Shown here in pieces: positions 1 through 8,453 of a stretch of 64,000 nucleotides of DNA. The stretch lies in NCBI RefSeq assembly GCF_900111965.1, contig NZ_FOJT01000001.1, positions 310,001 through 374,000 of the forward strand, given 5' to 3'. The stretch comes from Flavobacterium swingsii. GTDB taxonomy: Bacteria > Bacteroidota > Bacteroidia > Flavobacteriales > Flavobacteriaceae. Under the pieces are notes generated by a model. It was not told the origin of the DNA and did not search any database. It was given only the letters and a program-made list of their open reading frames with translations. The position numbers and the translations under genes were made by a program. Positions within the stretch are counted from its first letter, which is position 1. Every line of letters starts with the position of its first letter.

Positions 1-361
1 AATATTCGACCATAATAGCTTTTTCATTTTCTTTTGGAGATACAAAACCAAATTGTTCGTTGGTCTTTATTCCGTTAAAGAAATCGATATAATATTCGTT
101 ACCAATTACAATATTCAAGAAACCTGAAACTACATTGAAAGCTTCGACTTCGGTTACATTTTCGACTAAATAATTTCCAATTTTATTTCCTAAATCAACT
201 GGATTCCCTTTTATCACTTTCAATAACGGAAAAATTACCATAGTAATATCTCCTTCAAATTCTTTCCGTGTCGATTGAAATTCTATTTTTTCGATTGTAA
301 CCTCGAAAAGTTCCTGAATTGCGATTTTGATACTTGGAATTAGAATTTCTTGTAGTGACAT
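1..361 (-). CDS. argS: Arginine--tRNA ligase, N-terminal part (cut by window edge)
   Basis: The reverse strand from an ATG at 361 reads MSLQEILIPSIKIAIQELF and stays open to base 1, giving 120 residues. This matches the additional N-terminal (Add-N) tRNA-recognition domain of class I arginyl-tRNA synthetases, which attach arginine to tRNA-Arg in the cytoplasm. The last visible residues (ENEKAIMVEY) are just where family members begin the VEYSSPN stretch leading to the HIGH-type motif, so the catalytic core lies outside the window. A textbook promoter sits just upstream (382-411). Identity rests on the N-terminal domain only, but the pattern is characteristic. Confidence 0.88.
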   Translation of the reverse strand, partial: MSLQEILIPSIKIAIQELFEVTIEKIEFQSTRKEFEGDITMVIFPLLKVIKGNPVDLGNKIGNYLVENVTEVEAFNVVSGFLNIVIGNEYYIDFFNGIKTNEQFGFVSPKENEKAIMVEY

Positions 362-381
362 TTTTACTTTTTTTAAGATGC

Positions 382-411
382 CAAAGATACTATTTTATTC
401 TAAATAGTCAA
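382..411 (-). promoter_or_regulatory. argS promoter (TTG-N19-TATCTTTG)
   Basis: On the minus strand TATCTTTG (389-382) fits the Bacteroidota -7 consensus TAnnTTTG. A TTG (411-409) lies 19 bases further up, the usual -33 spacing. The leader to the argS ATG would be about 15 nt. Confidence 0.7.
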
Positions 412-497
412 AGGGCGTAAAGTTCTAACTCCTTACTAAACTGAATGGTTTATTTATCTAAAATGCTTCATAATTTAGTTATTTTAAAATAAAAATC

Positions 498-505
498 TAA
501 ATTTG
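498..505 (+). promoter_or_regulatory. Promoter -7 element of the 833-aa secreted protein
   Basis: TAAATTTG is a perfect TAnnTTTG match, 56 bases ahead of the ATG at 562. No exact TTG -33 element is seen at the usual spacing. Confidence 0.5.
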
Positions 506-561
506 TAGTAAATTTAAGTAAGAATTACCTTTAGAACAATCATATTTAAAGTATCACAATT

Positions 562-3063
562 ATGAGAAAAATTATCTTTCTATGTTTTCTATTTGCCAAT
601 CTATCTGCATTTGCACAATACAATTCTGACGCTCCTTGGATGCAAAGTTTGCAATCTAAAAATGGTAATGCAACAATGACAGAAATGAAAAATGCCTTTG
701 ACGAGTATTGGCTACACCATGACAGAGATATTAAAGGAAGTGGCTACAAACCCTTTATGCGTTGGGTTAACCATCAAGAAAATCAGCTTCATGATGATGG
801 TACAATACTAACAAATGAGGAATTACTTGAAATTTATAATACTAAAAAACAATCACAAAGTAACCGAAGCGTTACTGCTACAAGTAATTGGCAACCAGTT
901 CTTGGAACATTGCCTTATATAAATTCAGGTTCTTGGTCATCAGGTCAAGGACGTGTGCAAGCTGTTGCTGTAGATCCTAACAATGCAAGTATAATATATG
1001 CTGGTACTCCTGCGGGTGGTGTTTGGAAATCGACTAACGCAGGGACTACTTTTGTTCCTTTGTTTGATGAATTCCCGCAAATTGGGGTTTCAGGAATTGC
1101 TATCGACCCTAACAATTCTAACATAATCTATATTGCAACTGGAGATAGAGATCATTCAGACACAAATTTTGTTGGTGTGTACAAATCGATAGATGGTGGT
1201 ACAACTTGGAATGTAACTGGTACTATTTCTGGGGCAAGTAGAGCATCTGATCTTTATGTAAATCCTTCCAATTCTAATATGGTTTGGGTTGCTACAAGTG
1301 CTGGTCTTTATAAATCCGTAAATGCTGGAACTTCTTGGACAAGAACTTTGACTGGAAACATAAAAGATATTAAAATTAAACCAACAGACCCAACAATAGT
1401 ATATGCTGTAAGCGCTTCTACTTTTTATAGATCTACAGATTCAGGCAGTACTTTTACAACAATAACTTCTGGATTACCTGCTTCTTCTGGGCGATTGGTT
1501 ATTGATGTTACTCCTGCAGATCCAAATTATATTTATGTTTTAAGTGCTACTACAGGTAATGGATATCAGGGTATTTATAAATCGACAGATTCAGGATTAA
1601 ATTTTGCTATAACAGCAAATGTTACCAATGTTTTAGAATCTACACAAGCATGGTATGATTTGGCCCTTGCGGTATCAACCACAAATGCTGAAGAAATCTA
1701 CACAGGTTGTTTGAATGTTTGGAAATCGATAAATGGCGGAACATCCTTTACAAAAATGAACAATTGGAGCTCGCCTTCGGCGGCAGCATACACCCACGCG
1801 GATATTCATATTTTAAGGTTTTTCGGAACAAAATTATATTGTGGAAGCGATGGCGGTATTTATGTTTCGTCAAATGGAGGAACTATTTTTACCGATTTAA
1901 CAAAAACCATTCAAAACGGAATAATTTATAAACTGGCCGTAGCAAAACAAACCTCATCTAAAATGATTACTGGACACCAAGACAATGGTGGTCACGCTTT
2001 TAATACTAATCAATGGAAAAATTATTATGGCGCTGACGGAATGGATGTTGCCATAAGTCCACTAAATCAAGATTTAAGTTACGGGTTTATACAATATGGT
2101 GGTTCTTTGTACAAAAGTACAAATGCAGGAACTAGTTCGGGTGGATCCGTAGCTGGCGCTCCCGCAGCGGAAACAGGCTCAGGTGATTCTGGAGGAAACT
2201 GGGTTACGCCATTAGACATTAACAGCTTAGGCGAACTTTTTGCAGGATATTCTAGATTATATAAATCAACTGGTGGCGCTTGGGCACAACAAAGCGTTTC
2301 GACAATTGGAACTGGAGATATAGACTTGATTGCTATTGACCCAAGTAATGACAACAATATGTATGTTGTAAACGGCTCACAATTATATAAAAGTACCGAT
2401 AAAGGAATAAATTTTGTACTTGCATATACTGCAGCCACAACTATTTCGGATATTTCTGTACATTCTTCAAATAGTAGCATTATTTATCTTTTAACCGCTG
2501 GAACATCAGGACAAGCCCTAAAATCTACTGATAGCGGTACAACCTTTTTAAATATTGCCACAGGATTACCTTCAATTGGGAAATTTTGCATTAAGCATCA
2601 GGCGGGAAATGCAAACAATCCTTTATTTGTAGGCACAAATCTTGGCGTATATTATAAAGATGACACAACTACAACCTGGACTGCTTTTGACACTAATTTG
2701 CCAAATGTAAAAGTTACTGATTTAGAGATAAATTATGTTGACAATAACATTACTGCAGCAACTTTTGGTCGTGGTGTGTGGCAATCGCCTTTACCAACAG
2801 TTTTAGGAACTGATGAGTTTCAACTTCAAAATATTGGAATATATCCAAATCCATCAAACGGAATTTTCTCAATAAAATTAGGCGAATTTATTCCTAAAAG
2901 TATTGAAGTTACTGATTTAACTGGTAAAATAATTTATACTCAAAAAGGATTTGAAAATAACAACGAAATTGTGTTAAACTTATCTTCTATTTCGAACGGG
3001 ATTTATTTTATAAAAATTGCAACCGATTCGCAAAGCTTAACGAGAAAAATTATTAAAAATTAG
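562..3063 (+). CDS. Secreted beta-propeller (VPS10/BNR-like) protein with T9SS type A sorting domain
   Basis: Residues 1-19 are a Sec signal peptide ending SAFAQ. Residues about 110-740 hold repeated units of the form VDPNN..IIYAGT..GGVWKSTNAGTTW, the Asp-box/VPS10-like repeat of WD40/YVTN-type beta-propellers also found in sialidases and exo-xyloglucanases. About 760-833 is a type A C-terminal domain (IYPNPSNGIFSIKL ... GIYFIKI ... KIIKN), which directs export by the type IX system and attachment to or release from the cell surface. No catalytic residues can be assigned. A hydrolase or adhesin role is possible, but only the fold and export route are supported. It has its own promoter and a strong terminator. 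Confidence 0.85.
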   Translation: MRKIIFLCFLFANLSAFAQYNSDAPWMQSLQSKNGNATMTEMKNAFDEYWLHHDRDIKGSGYKPFMRWVNHQENQLHDDGTILTNEELLEIYNTKKQSQSNRSVTATSNWQPVLGTLPYINSGSWSSGQGRVQAVAVDPNNASIIYAGTPAGGVWKSTNAGTTFVPLFDEFPQIGVSGIAIDPNNSNIIYIATGDRDHSDTNFVGVYKSIDGGTTWNVTGTISGASRASDLYVNPSNSNMVWVATSAGLYKSVNAGTSWTRTLTGNIKDIKIKPTDPTIVYAVSASTFYRSTDSGSTFTTITSGLPASSGRLVIDVTPADPNYIYVLSATTGNGYQGIYKSTDSGLNFAITANVTNVLESTQAWYDLALAVSTTNAEEIYTGCLNVWKSINGGTSFTKMNNWSSPSAAAYTHADIHILRFFGTKLYCGSDGGIYVSSNGGTIFTDLTKTIQNGIIYKLAVAKQTSSKMITGHQDNGGHAFNTNQWKNYYGADGMDVAISPLNQDLSYGFIQYGGSLYKSTNAGTSSGGSVAGAPAAETGSGDSGGNWVTPLDINSLGELFAGYSRLYKSTGGAWAQQSVSTIGTGDIDLIAIDPSNDNNMYVVNGSQLYKSTDKGINFVLAYTAATTISDISVHSSNSSIIYLLTAGTSGQALKSTDSGTTFLNIATGLPSIGKFCIKHQAGNANNPLFVGTNLGVYYKDDTTTTWTAFDTNLPNVKVTDLEINYVDNNITAATFGRGVWQSPLPTVLGTDEFQLQNIGIYPNPSNGIFSIKLGEFIPKSIEVTDLTGKIIYTQKGFENNNEIVLNLSSISNGIYFIKIATDSQSLTRKIIKN

Positions 3064-3098
3064 TTTCCCCCATCTAAAGAAAAAAAAGCTAAAACTAT

Positions 3099-3137
3099 AA
3101 AATACGCTAAAACTAATTATTAGTTTTAGCGTATTTT
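3099..3137 (+). terminator. Rho-independent terminator after the 833-aa protein gene
   Basis: Perfect 18-bp arms (3099-3116 and 3120-3137) with a 3-base loop, AT-rich on both sides, 35 bp past the stop. It may work in both directions. Confidence 0.75.
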
Positions 3138-3408
3138 AGTTTGTTACACATTGAGTTTACTTTTATTTTAAAAGAATAAAGTGGCTATTTATTTGTAAAA
3201 TTATTTGTAGATTTATAGTAACGAAATAAAAACTATTTTTTTGTCTCGTTGGATAATATTCTCAATAATTACAAATTTATCTTATATCATTTTTTTTGAA
3301 GAATTCCTGATTACCATTTTCTTATCAATATGCGCTTTGTCGTTAAAATAACGCGCTTAATCGGTTTTTTTATATACATTTGCTAGCTATAATTATAATT
3401 TTCTATCT
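3138..3408. other. Intergenic stretch with no gene
   Basis: With the terminator before it this is about 340 bp without coding potential. It is very AT-rich. I see only the promoter element near its right end; no RNA gene or repeat stands out. Confidence 0.5.
3375..3382 (+). promoter_or_regulatory. Promoter -7 element of the 1629-aa protein
   Basis: TACATTTG matches TAnnTTTG, 27 bases before the ATG at 3409. The -33 TTG is not at the standard distance. Confidence 0.5.
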
Positions 3409-6400
3409 ATGAAAAAAATTATCTTACTATCATTTTTACTATTTTCAATTATTGGTTTTTCACAAGTAATTACTATAGATACAGGTACTTATACCGCTGA
3501 CGGATTAGTAAGAAATGTGCTTACAAACAACAGTCCTTGTTTAAACATCAATAATGTGAGTTCAAGAACTGGAACAAATTTTTTATCTACAAACGGAATT
3601 GGTTATTTTACAAATACAAATCCAGCTTTTCCTTTACAAAACGGAGTAATCCTGACTACAGGAAATGTAATGAATTCCCCTGGTCCAAACAATACTATTT
3701 TAAGCGACGGAACATTAGGTTGGGCTGGAGATGCTAACCTCGAAACTGCTCTTGCAGCAGCTGGAGTAACTATGGTTTCTAGAAATGCTACGGTTTTAGA
3801 ATTTGATTTTACTCCGCTTTCGCCAAATTTTAATTTTCAGTTTTTATTTGCTTCCGAAGAATATGGTACCTACCAATGTCTTTCGCCCGATGCTTTTGCC
3901 TTTTTATTAACTAACACTACAACAGGGTTTACTGAAAACCTTGCAGTTATACCTAGTACTACAATTCCGATATCTGTTCAAACGATTAGAAATAATATTT
4001 ATAATCCTATCTGTCTTTCTGCTAATCCTAGTTATTTTGGTTTGTTTAATGATGGAACTGCTGCGGCAGCTTCGGCAACAAATTACAATGGGCAAACGGT
4101 AGTTATGAATGCTTCTTCTACAAATCTTTCAACAACGGATACCTATCATATAAAACTAGTTATTGCCGATGGAAATAACGACAATCAGTTTGATTCAGCT
4201 GTCTTCTTAGGTGGTGGTAGTTTCGATTTTGGGCAAGATGTTTTAGGGCCAGATGTAACCATTGCAAGCGGGACAGCACCTTGTAACAACAATAATATAA
4301 ACGAACCTTATACCATAAGCTCGGGATTAGATCCTAGTTTATTTGATTTTGTGTGGAAAGACGGAAACGGGAACCCAATTCCTGGTGAAACAGGTCCAAA
4401 TCTTATAATTAACCAACCTGGTACTTACATACTAACCTATTATGTACAATCGACAACTTGTGAAGTAGATACCAATACAATTGTTATTGAGTACAACACA
4501 CCCATTAGTACACCTAACCCAATAAACTTATACAAATGTAACAATGGGTCTACTGATTATACTTTCGATTTAGCGACAAACACACCCATTATAGACCCTG
4601 CAGTTAGTTATTTAATAAGTTACTACGAATTTCAAGCCGACGCAAATGCTGGTAATACTCCATTACCAACTAATTATACGGTTGCTACGGGAAGCCTACC
4701 TAAAACTGTTTGGGTACGCATACAAAACCCAACGACAGGCTGTTATTACTCTAAATCATTTACTTTAGAACTTACTCCTGCTCCCGTTGCTAATTCTCCA
4801 GGCAATATGGAAAGATGCGAAACTATTGCAGGATCCGGTATAGCTGATTTTGATATAGGTAATATACCACAAACAAACGCCGTATTAGGTGGTCAATCAT
4901 CTAATACTTACAGCGTTTCGTATCATCTTACTGCTCTCGATGCAGCTTCTGGGGCAAATCCTATTAGTACAACAACAGCATTCAATTCGGGTAACACAAC
5001 CATATTTGTTAGAGTTTACGTGACCACAGATCCGAATTGCTCGAGTTCAATAAGTTTTAATTTGATTGTAAATCCAAAACCAGTTGTTGAAGATAAAGTC
5101 GATCAATTCGTGTGCGTCAGTTACTTCTTGCCTGCCCTAAACCCAGCTTTAGGAAATTACTACTCTGGACCAAACGGAACGGGTACATTATATCCTGTTG
5201 GTTATGAAGTAACCATAGATCAGATTATTTATATTTATTATCAAAACCCAACGACAGGCTGTAGTGCTCAAACAGATTTTCAGGTTACCATTGTAGAACA
5301 ACAAGACTTAACACCTGGAAACGTAAGTGCTTGCGATAGTTATTCTTTACCTGCTTACCCTTATGTTGGTACTCGCTATTTTACCAATGCAGGAGGTCCA
5401 ATTGCTGGAAACACCGAATTATTTCCGCCACCAACAGGAACACCTATTACTGCTTTAGGAGTTACCACAATACATGTATATTATCAATCACCAACTGATC
5501 CAACCTGTATCATATTTACAAGTTTTGATGTTACGATAAACAAAACACCTACCATAACAGGTACTTATCCAAACTTATTCGACTGTACAGCCATTAACAC
5601 TTTACAACCTATAACTGTAGATATTGGAACTGCAAATTATTATACTTTAGATATTCCAACTGGTATTTACACCCCAGTTGTACTGCCAATAACAAGCGAT
5701 ACTACGGTATATTTGTATGCTGAAAATAATAATTGCAGAACACCTATATTAAGTTTCGCTGTGGTTATAGGAACTGGTAGCTTTCTTGACAACACCGATA
5801 GTTGCGACCCTTACAATTTAGTTGCTCCTCTTGTTGGAGAATACCGTACACAAGCTAATGGAGGTGGAACAGTAATAGCTCCAGGGTTAATAAGCGCCGC
5901 CACAACAACATTATTTCATTATGTAGCAGGAGCACCTTGTACTTATAATTACTCGTTTACGATTAGAATTCTGAAACCAACGCTAACTGCTCCAACTCCA
6001 GTAACCAGATGTGATTCATACATGTTACCAGTAAATCCAGAAGGCGCTAGTTATTATACTTTATCAGGTGGCCCAGCAACGGCTTCTAATGTTCAATTAT
6101 TTGCTGGTACAGATTCTATTACAACAACGAGTACAATTTATGTTTATAAAGAATCCGCAGTTGCTTTAGTACCAGTTTGCTATAATGAACAACCTTGGAC
6201 AATTACTATAAACCAAAAACCTGTATTGGCTCCTGTAGCAACTACTTATATAAGATGTTATGATTTTACGCTAACTAGTCAGCCACCAGTAGGAAATTAT
6301 TATCATAATTCAGGCGGTGTTAACCCTATAACACTCCCTTATACTATTTTACAAACAAATACTCCTAGTAATTTAGAAACTATATATATTTATGCTGAAA

Positions 6401-8298
6401 ATCCTAATGACCCAGCTTGTAATAGTGAAACCTCATTTGTTGTCGATTTTGATGGAGTTGCCATTCCTGCAAATCTAAAAGTAGACAGATACGCTTGCGA
6501 TACTTATACCTTACCTGCACTTCCTGCAAATTTTTATTATTACACCGCTTCAGGAGGACCAAATGGCACGGGTAGTATTGTGACACAACAAACCTATACA
6601 ACCTCAACCACTGCGCCTATTTTCATTTATACCGAAACGAATGTGCGTCAGATTTGTTCAGATGAATTTGCGTTTAATATTGTTATTTATGACACACCCG
6701 TATTAGATGTCACGCTTCCTATGGCGTTTAATTATTGTGATACTTTTACCTTACAACCACTTACCGTTGGTAAATATTACAACCAATCTATTACAAATAC
6801 AGTAGGTAGAGTAGAAATTCCTGCCGGAACTATTTACAGTAGTATTTTAAACTCACCAGCAGGAGCTACATCACCACCAACAGGAACAATATTACCGCCA
6901 GCTTCTGTTTTCGTGTATGCAGAATCAGGTACATCAACTACAAAAACTTGTTATATAGAAAGAGAAATTCCTATTAGTTTGTTTAATGTAACACAATTAC
7001 CAGATGTTCCTGCAACCTGCGATAGTTATCAATTAAAAGCAAGTGATTTAAAACCTGGCGAAAATTATTATTTAAATAATGATGGTACTGGATTATTAGC
7101 ATCAAACGCAATTATTTCTAACTCTGGAATTACCACAATATATATTCGTGGGAATGCGCCATTTGTTCCAACCTGTTTCGACCAAACGAGCTTTACAGTT
7201 ACTATTGTAAAAAGACCTATTGCTTATCCTGTGAATTTGTTAGAAAAATGTGATGATTTTGGATTAAATGATGGTATTTTCGAATTCAATCTGAATGATA
7301 TTGCCATTAGAAATCAGGTTCTAAACGGACAAACACCAGATGCCGATTTTACTTTAACATTTTACACCTCTTTGGCTGATGCCGATGGAACTAATCCGTT
7401 AGCAACTCCTATTCCGACACCAGCAGCTTATCCTAACGATAATCCGCTTACGGATAGTGTTTGGATTCGAGTGCAAAACAATACCATAACCAATCCTTGT
7501 TTTGCAGTAACCGAATTAAAACTAAAGGTGAATCTTTTGCCTGATCCGAAATTAGATCCTGAGTATTTTATTTGTAGTGATTACGAGACTCATACTTTAT
7601 TAAATTTCGCGACTTTAAATACAGGATTATCAAATCCAAATTATACTTATGCATGGACTTTAGAAGGAGCTCCTTATCCTAATGCAAGCACTCCTGCAAG
7701 TACCGCATCAATTACAACAAATCAAGTTGGAACTTACGTTGTAACAGTTACAGATACTTCCGTAACTCCAAATTGTCCTAAAACTATAACGACAAAAGTC
7801 ACCTTATACGAACCTTACATTAGTTTCGATTACAGTGATGCGTTCGAAAACCCAACGTATATTACTGTAAATGTTTTAGGAGATGGTTCAGGAAATTATG
7901 AATATCAATTAGATAATGGGCCATACCAAAGTAGTAATATCTTTTACAACGTTTATCCAGGCCAACACACAATTTCGGTAAGAGATAAAGACGGACATTG
8001 TTCGCCTGCTCCGGTAAAAGCTACTATTATAAATTACCCGAAATTTTTCACACCAAACGGTGATGGTTATCACGAAACTTGGAATATTCCGAATTTGAAA
8101 ATGACCAATCCAAATGCACCAATATTTATTTTTGATAGATTCGGAAAACTAATCAAACAAATAACACCAACAAGCGATGGTTGGAACGGAACATTCAACG
8201 GACAACCATTACCAGCAACCGATTATTGGTTTACAGTAGATTATACCGAAAAAGGAGCTTCAAAAATATTTAAATCGCACTTTGCACTCAAAAGATAA
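3409..8298 (+). CDS. Giant secreted repeat protein: choice-of-anchor L domain, tandem Cys-paired repeats, T9SS type B sorting domain
   Basis: A signal peptide (residues 1-19, ending GFSQ) is followed by a choice-of-anchor L-type domain at roughly 40-275, recognised by GVILTTGNV and FDFTPLSPNFNFQFLFASEEYG. Next come Ig/PKD-like stretches, then about nine repeats of about 80-100 residues, each opening with a motif like CDSYSLPA and closing with a second Cys and a beta strand. Residues about 1545-1629 are the gliding-motility type B (CHU_C) domain: FFTPNGDGYHETWNI ... FDRFGKLI ... GWNGTFNGQPLPATDYWFTV. Type B proteins are exported by T9SS and often stay on the surface as adhesins. No enzymatic residues are seen. 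Role inferred as a cell-surface adhesin or matrix protein. Confidence 0.85.
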   Translation: MKKIILLSFLLFSIIGFSQVITIDTGTYTADGLVRNVLTNNSPCLNINNVSSRTGTNFLSTNGIGYFTNTNPAFPLQNGVILTTGNVMNSPGPNNTILSDGTLGWAGDANLETALAAAGVTMVSRNATVLEFDFTPLSPNFNFQFLFASEEYGTYQCLSPDAFAFLLTNTTTGFTENLAVIPSTTIPISVQTIRNNIYNPICLSANPSYFGLFNDGTAAAASATNYNGQTVVMNASSTNLSTTDTYHIKLVIADGNNDNQFDSAVFLGGGSFDFGQDVLGPDVTIASGTAPCNNNNINEPYTISSGLDPSLFDFVWKDGNGNPIPGETGPNLIINQPGTYILTYYVQSTTCEVDTNTIVIEYNTPISTPNPINLYKCNNGSTDYTFDLATNTPIIDPAVSYLISYYEFQADANAGNTPLPTNYTVATGSLPKTVWVRIQNPTTGCYYSKSFTLELTPAPVANSPGNMERCETIAGSGIADFDIGNIPQTNAVLGGQSSNTYSVSYHLTALDAASGANPISTTTAFNSGNTTIFVRVYVTTDPNCSSSISFNLIVNPKPVVEDKVDQFVCVSYFLPALNPALGNYYSGPNGTGTLYPVGYEVTIDQIIYIYYQNPTTGCSAQTDFQVTIVEQQDLTPGNVSACDSYSLPAYPYVGTRYFTNAGGPIAGNTELFPPPTGTPITALGVTTIHVYYQSPTDPTCIIFTSFDVTINKTPTITGTYPNLFDCTAINTLQPITVDIGTANYYTLDIPTGIYTPVVLPITSDTTVYLYAENNNCRTPILSFAVVIGTGSFLDNTDSCDPYNLVAPLVGEYRTQANGGGTVIAPGLISAATTTLFHYVAGAPCTYNYSFTIRILKPTLTAPTPVTRCDSYMLPVNPEGASYYTLSGGPATASNVQLFAGTDSITTTSTIYVYKESAVALVPVCYNEQPWTITINQKPVLAPVATTYIRCYDFTLTSQPPVGNYYHNSGGVNPITLPYTILQTNTPSNLETIYIYAENPNDPACNSETSFVVDFDGVAIPANLKVDRYACDTYTLPALPANFYYYTASGGPNGTGSIVTQQTYTTSTTAPIFIYTETNVRQICSDEFAFNIVIYDTPVLDVTLPMAFNYCDTFTLQPLTVGKYYNQSITNTVGRVEIPAGTIYSSILNSPAGATSPPTGTILPPASVFVYAESGTSTTKTCYIEREIPISLFNVTQLPDVPATCDSYQLKASDLKPGENYYLNNDGTGLLASNAIISNSGITTIYIRGNAPFVPTCFDQTSFTVTIVKRPIAYPVNLLEKCDDFGLNDGIFEFNLNDIAIRNQVLNGQTPDADFTLTFYTSLADADGTNPLATPIPTPAAYPNDNPLTDSVWIRVQNNTITNPCFAVTELKLKVNLLPDPKLDPEYFICSDYETHTLLNFATLNTGLSNPNYTYAWTLEGAPYPNASTPASTASITTNQVGTYVVTVTDTSVTPNCPKTITTKVTLYEPYISFDYSDAFENPTYITVNVLGDGSGNYEYQLDNGPYQSSNIFYNVYPGQHTISVRDKDGHCSPAPVKATIINYPKFFTPNGDGYHETWNIPNLKMTNPNAPIFIFDRFGKLIKQITPTSDGWNGTFNGQPLPATDYWFTVDYTEKGASKIFKSHFALKR

Positions 8299-8315
8299 GT
8301 CAAAACGAAAACCAC

Positions 8316-8350
8316 AAAAGCCTCGACAAAATAAAATTGTCGAGGCTTTT
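8316..8350 (+). terminator. Terminator after the 1629-aa protein gene
   Basis: Perfect 14-bp arms (aaaagcctcgacaa at 8316-8329, complement at 8337-8350) followed by a run of T. Confidence 0.85.
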
Positions 8351-8410
8351 TTTGTGTTAAACATTTCTTAAAAATGTAACAAAACATTCCTCGTGTCGTC
8401 TAGTAGACAC

Positions 8411-8418
8411 TACTTTTG
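8411..8418 (+). promoter_or_regulatory. Promoter -7 element of the TonB-dependent receptor
   Basis: TACTTTTG fits TAnnTTTG and lies 35 bases before the ATG at 8454. Confidence 0.55.
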
Positions 8419-8453
8419 CGGTAGTTTTAAAAAAATAATCATCAAAAAAAGTT

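Noticed and set aside
4800..7250. Possible DNA tandem repeat or CRISPR-like array
   Set aside because: The repetition is at protein level only; units differ greatly in bases and length, with no constant repeat-spacer form.
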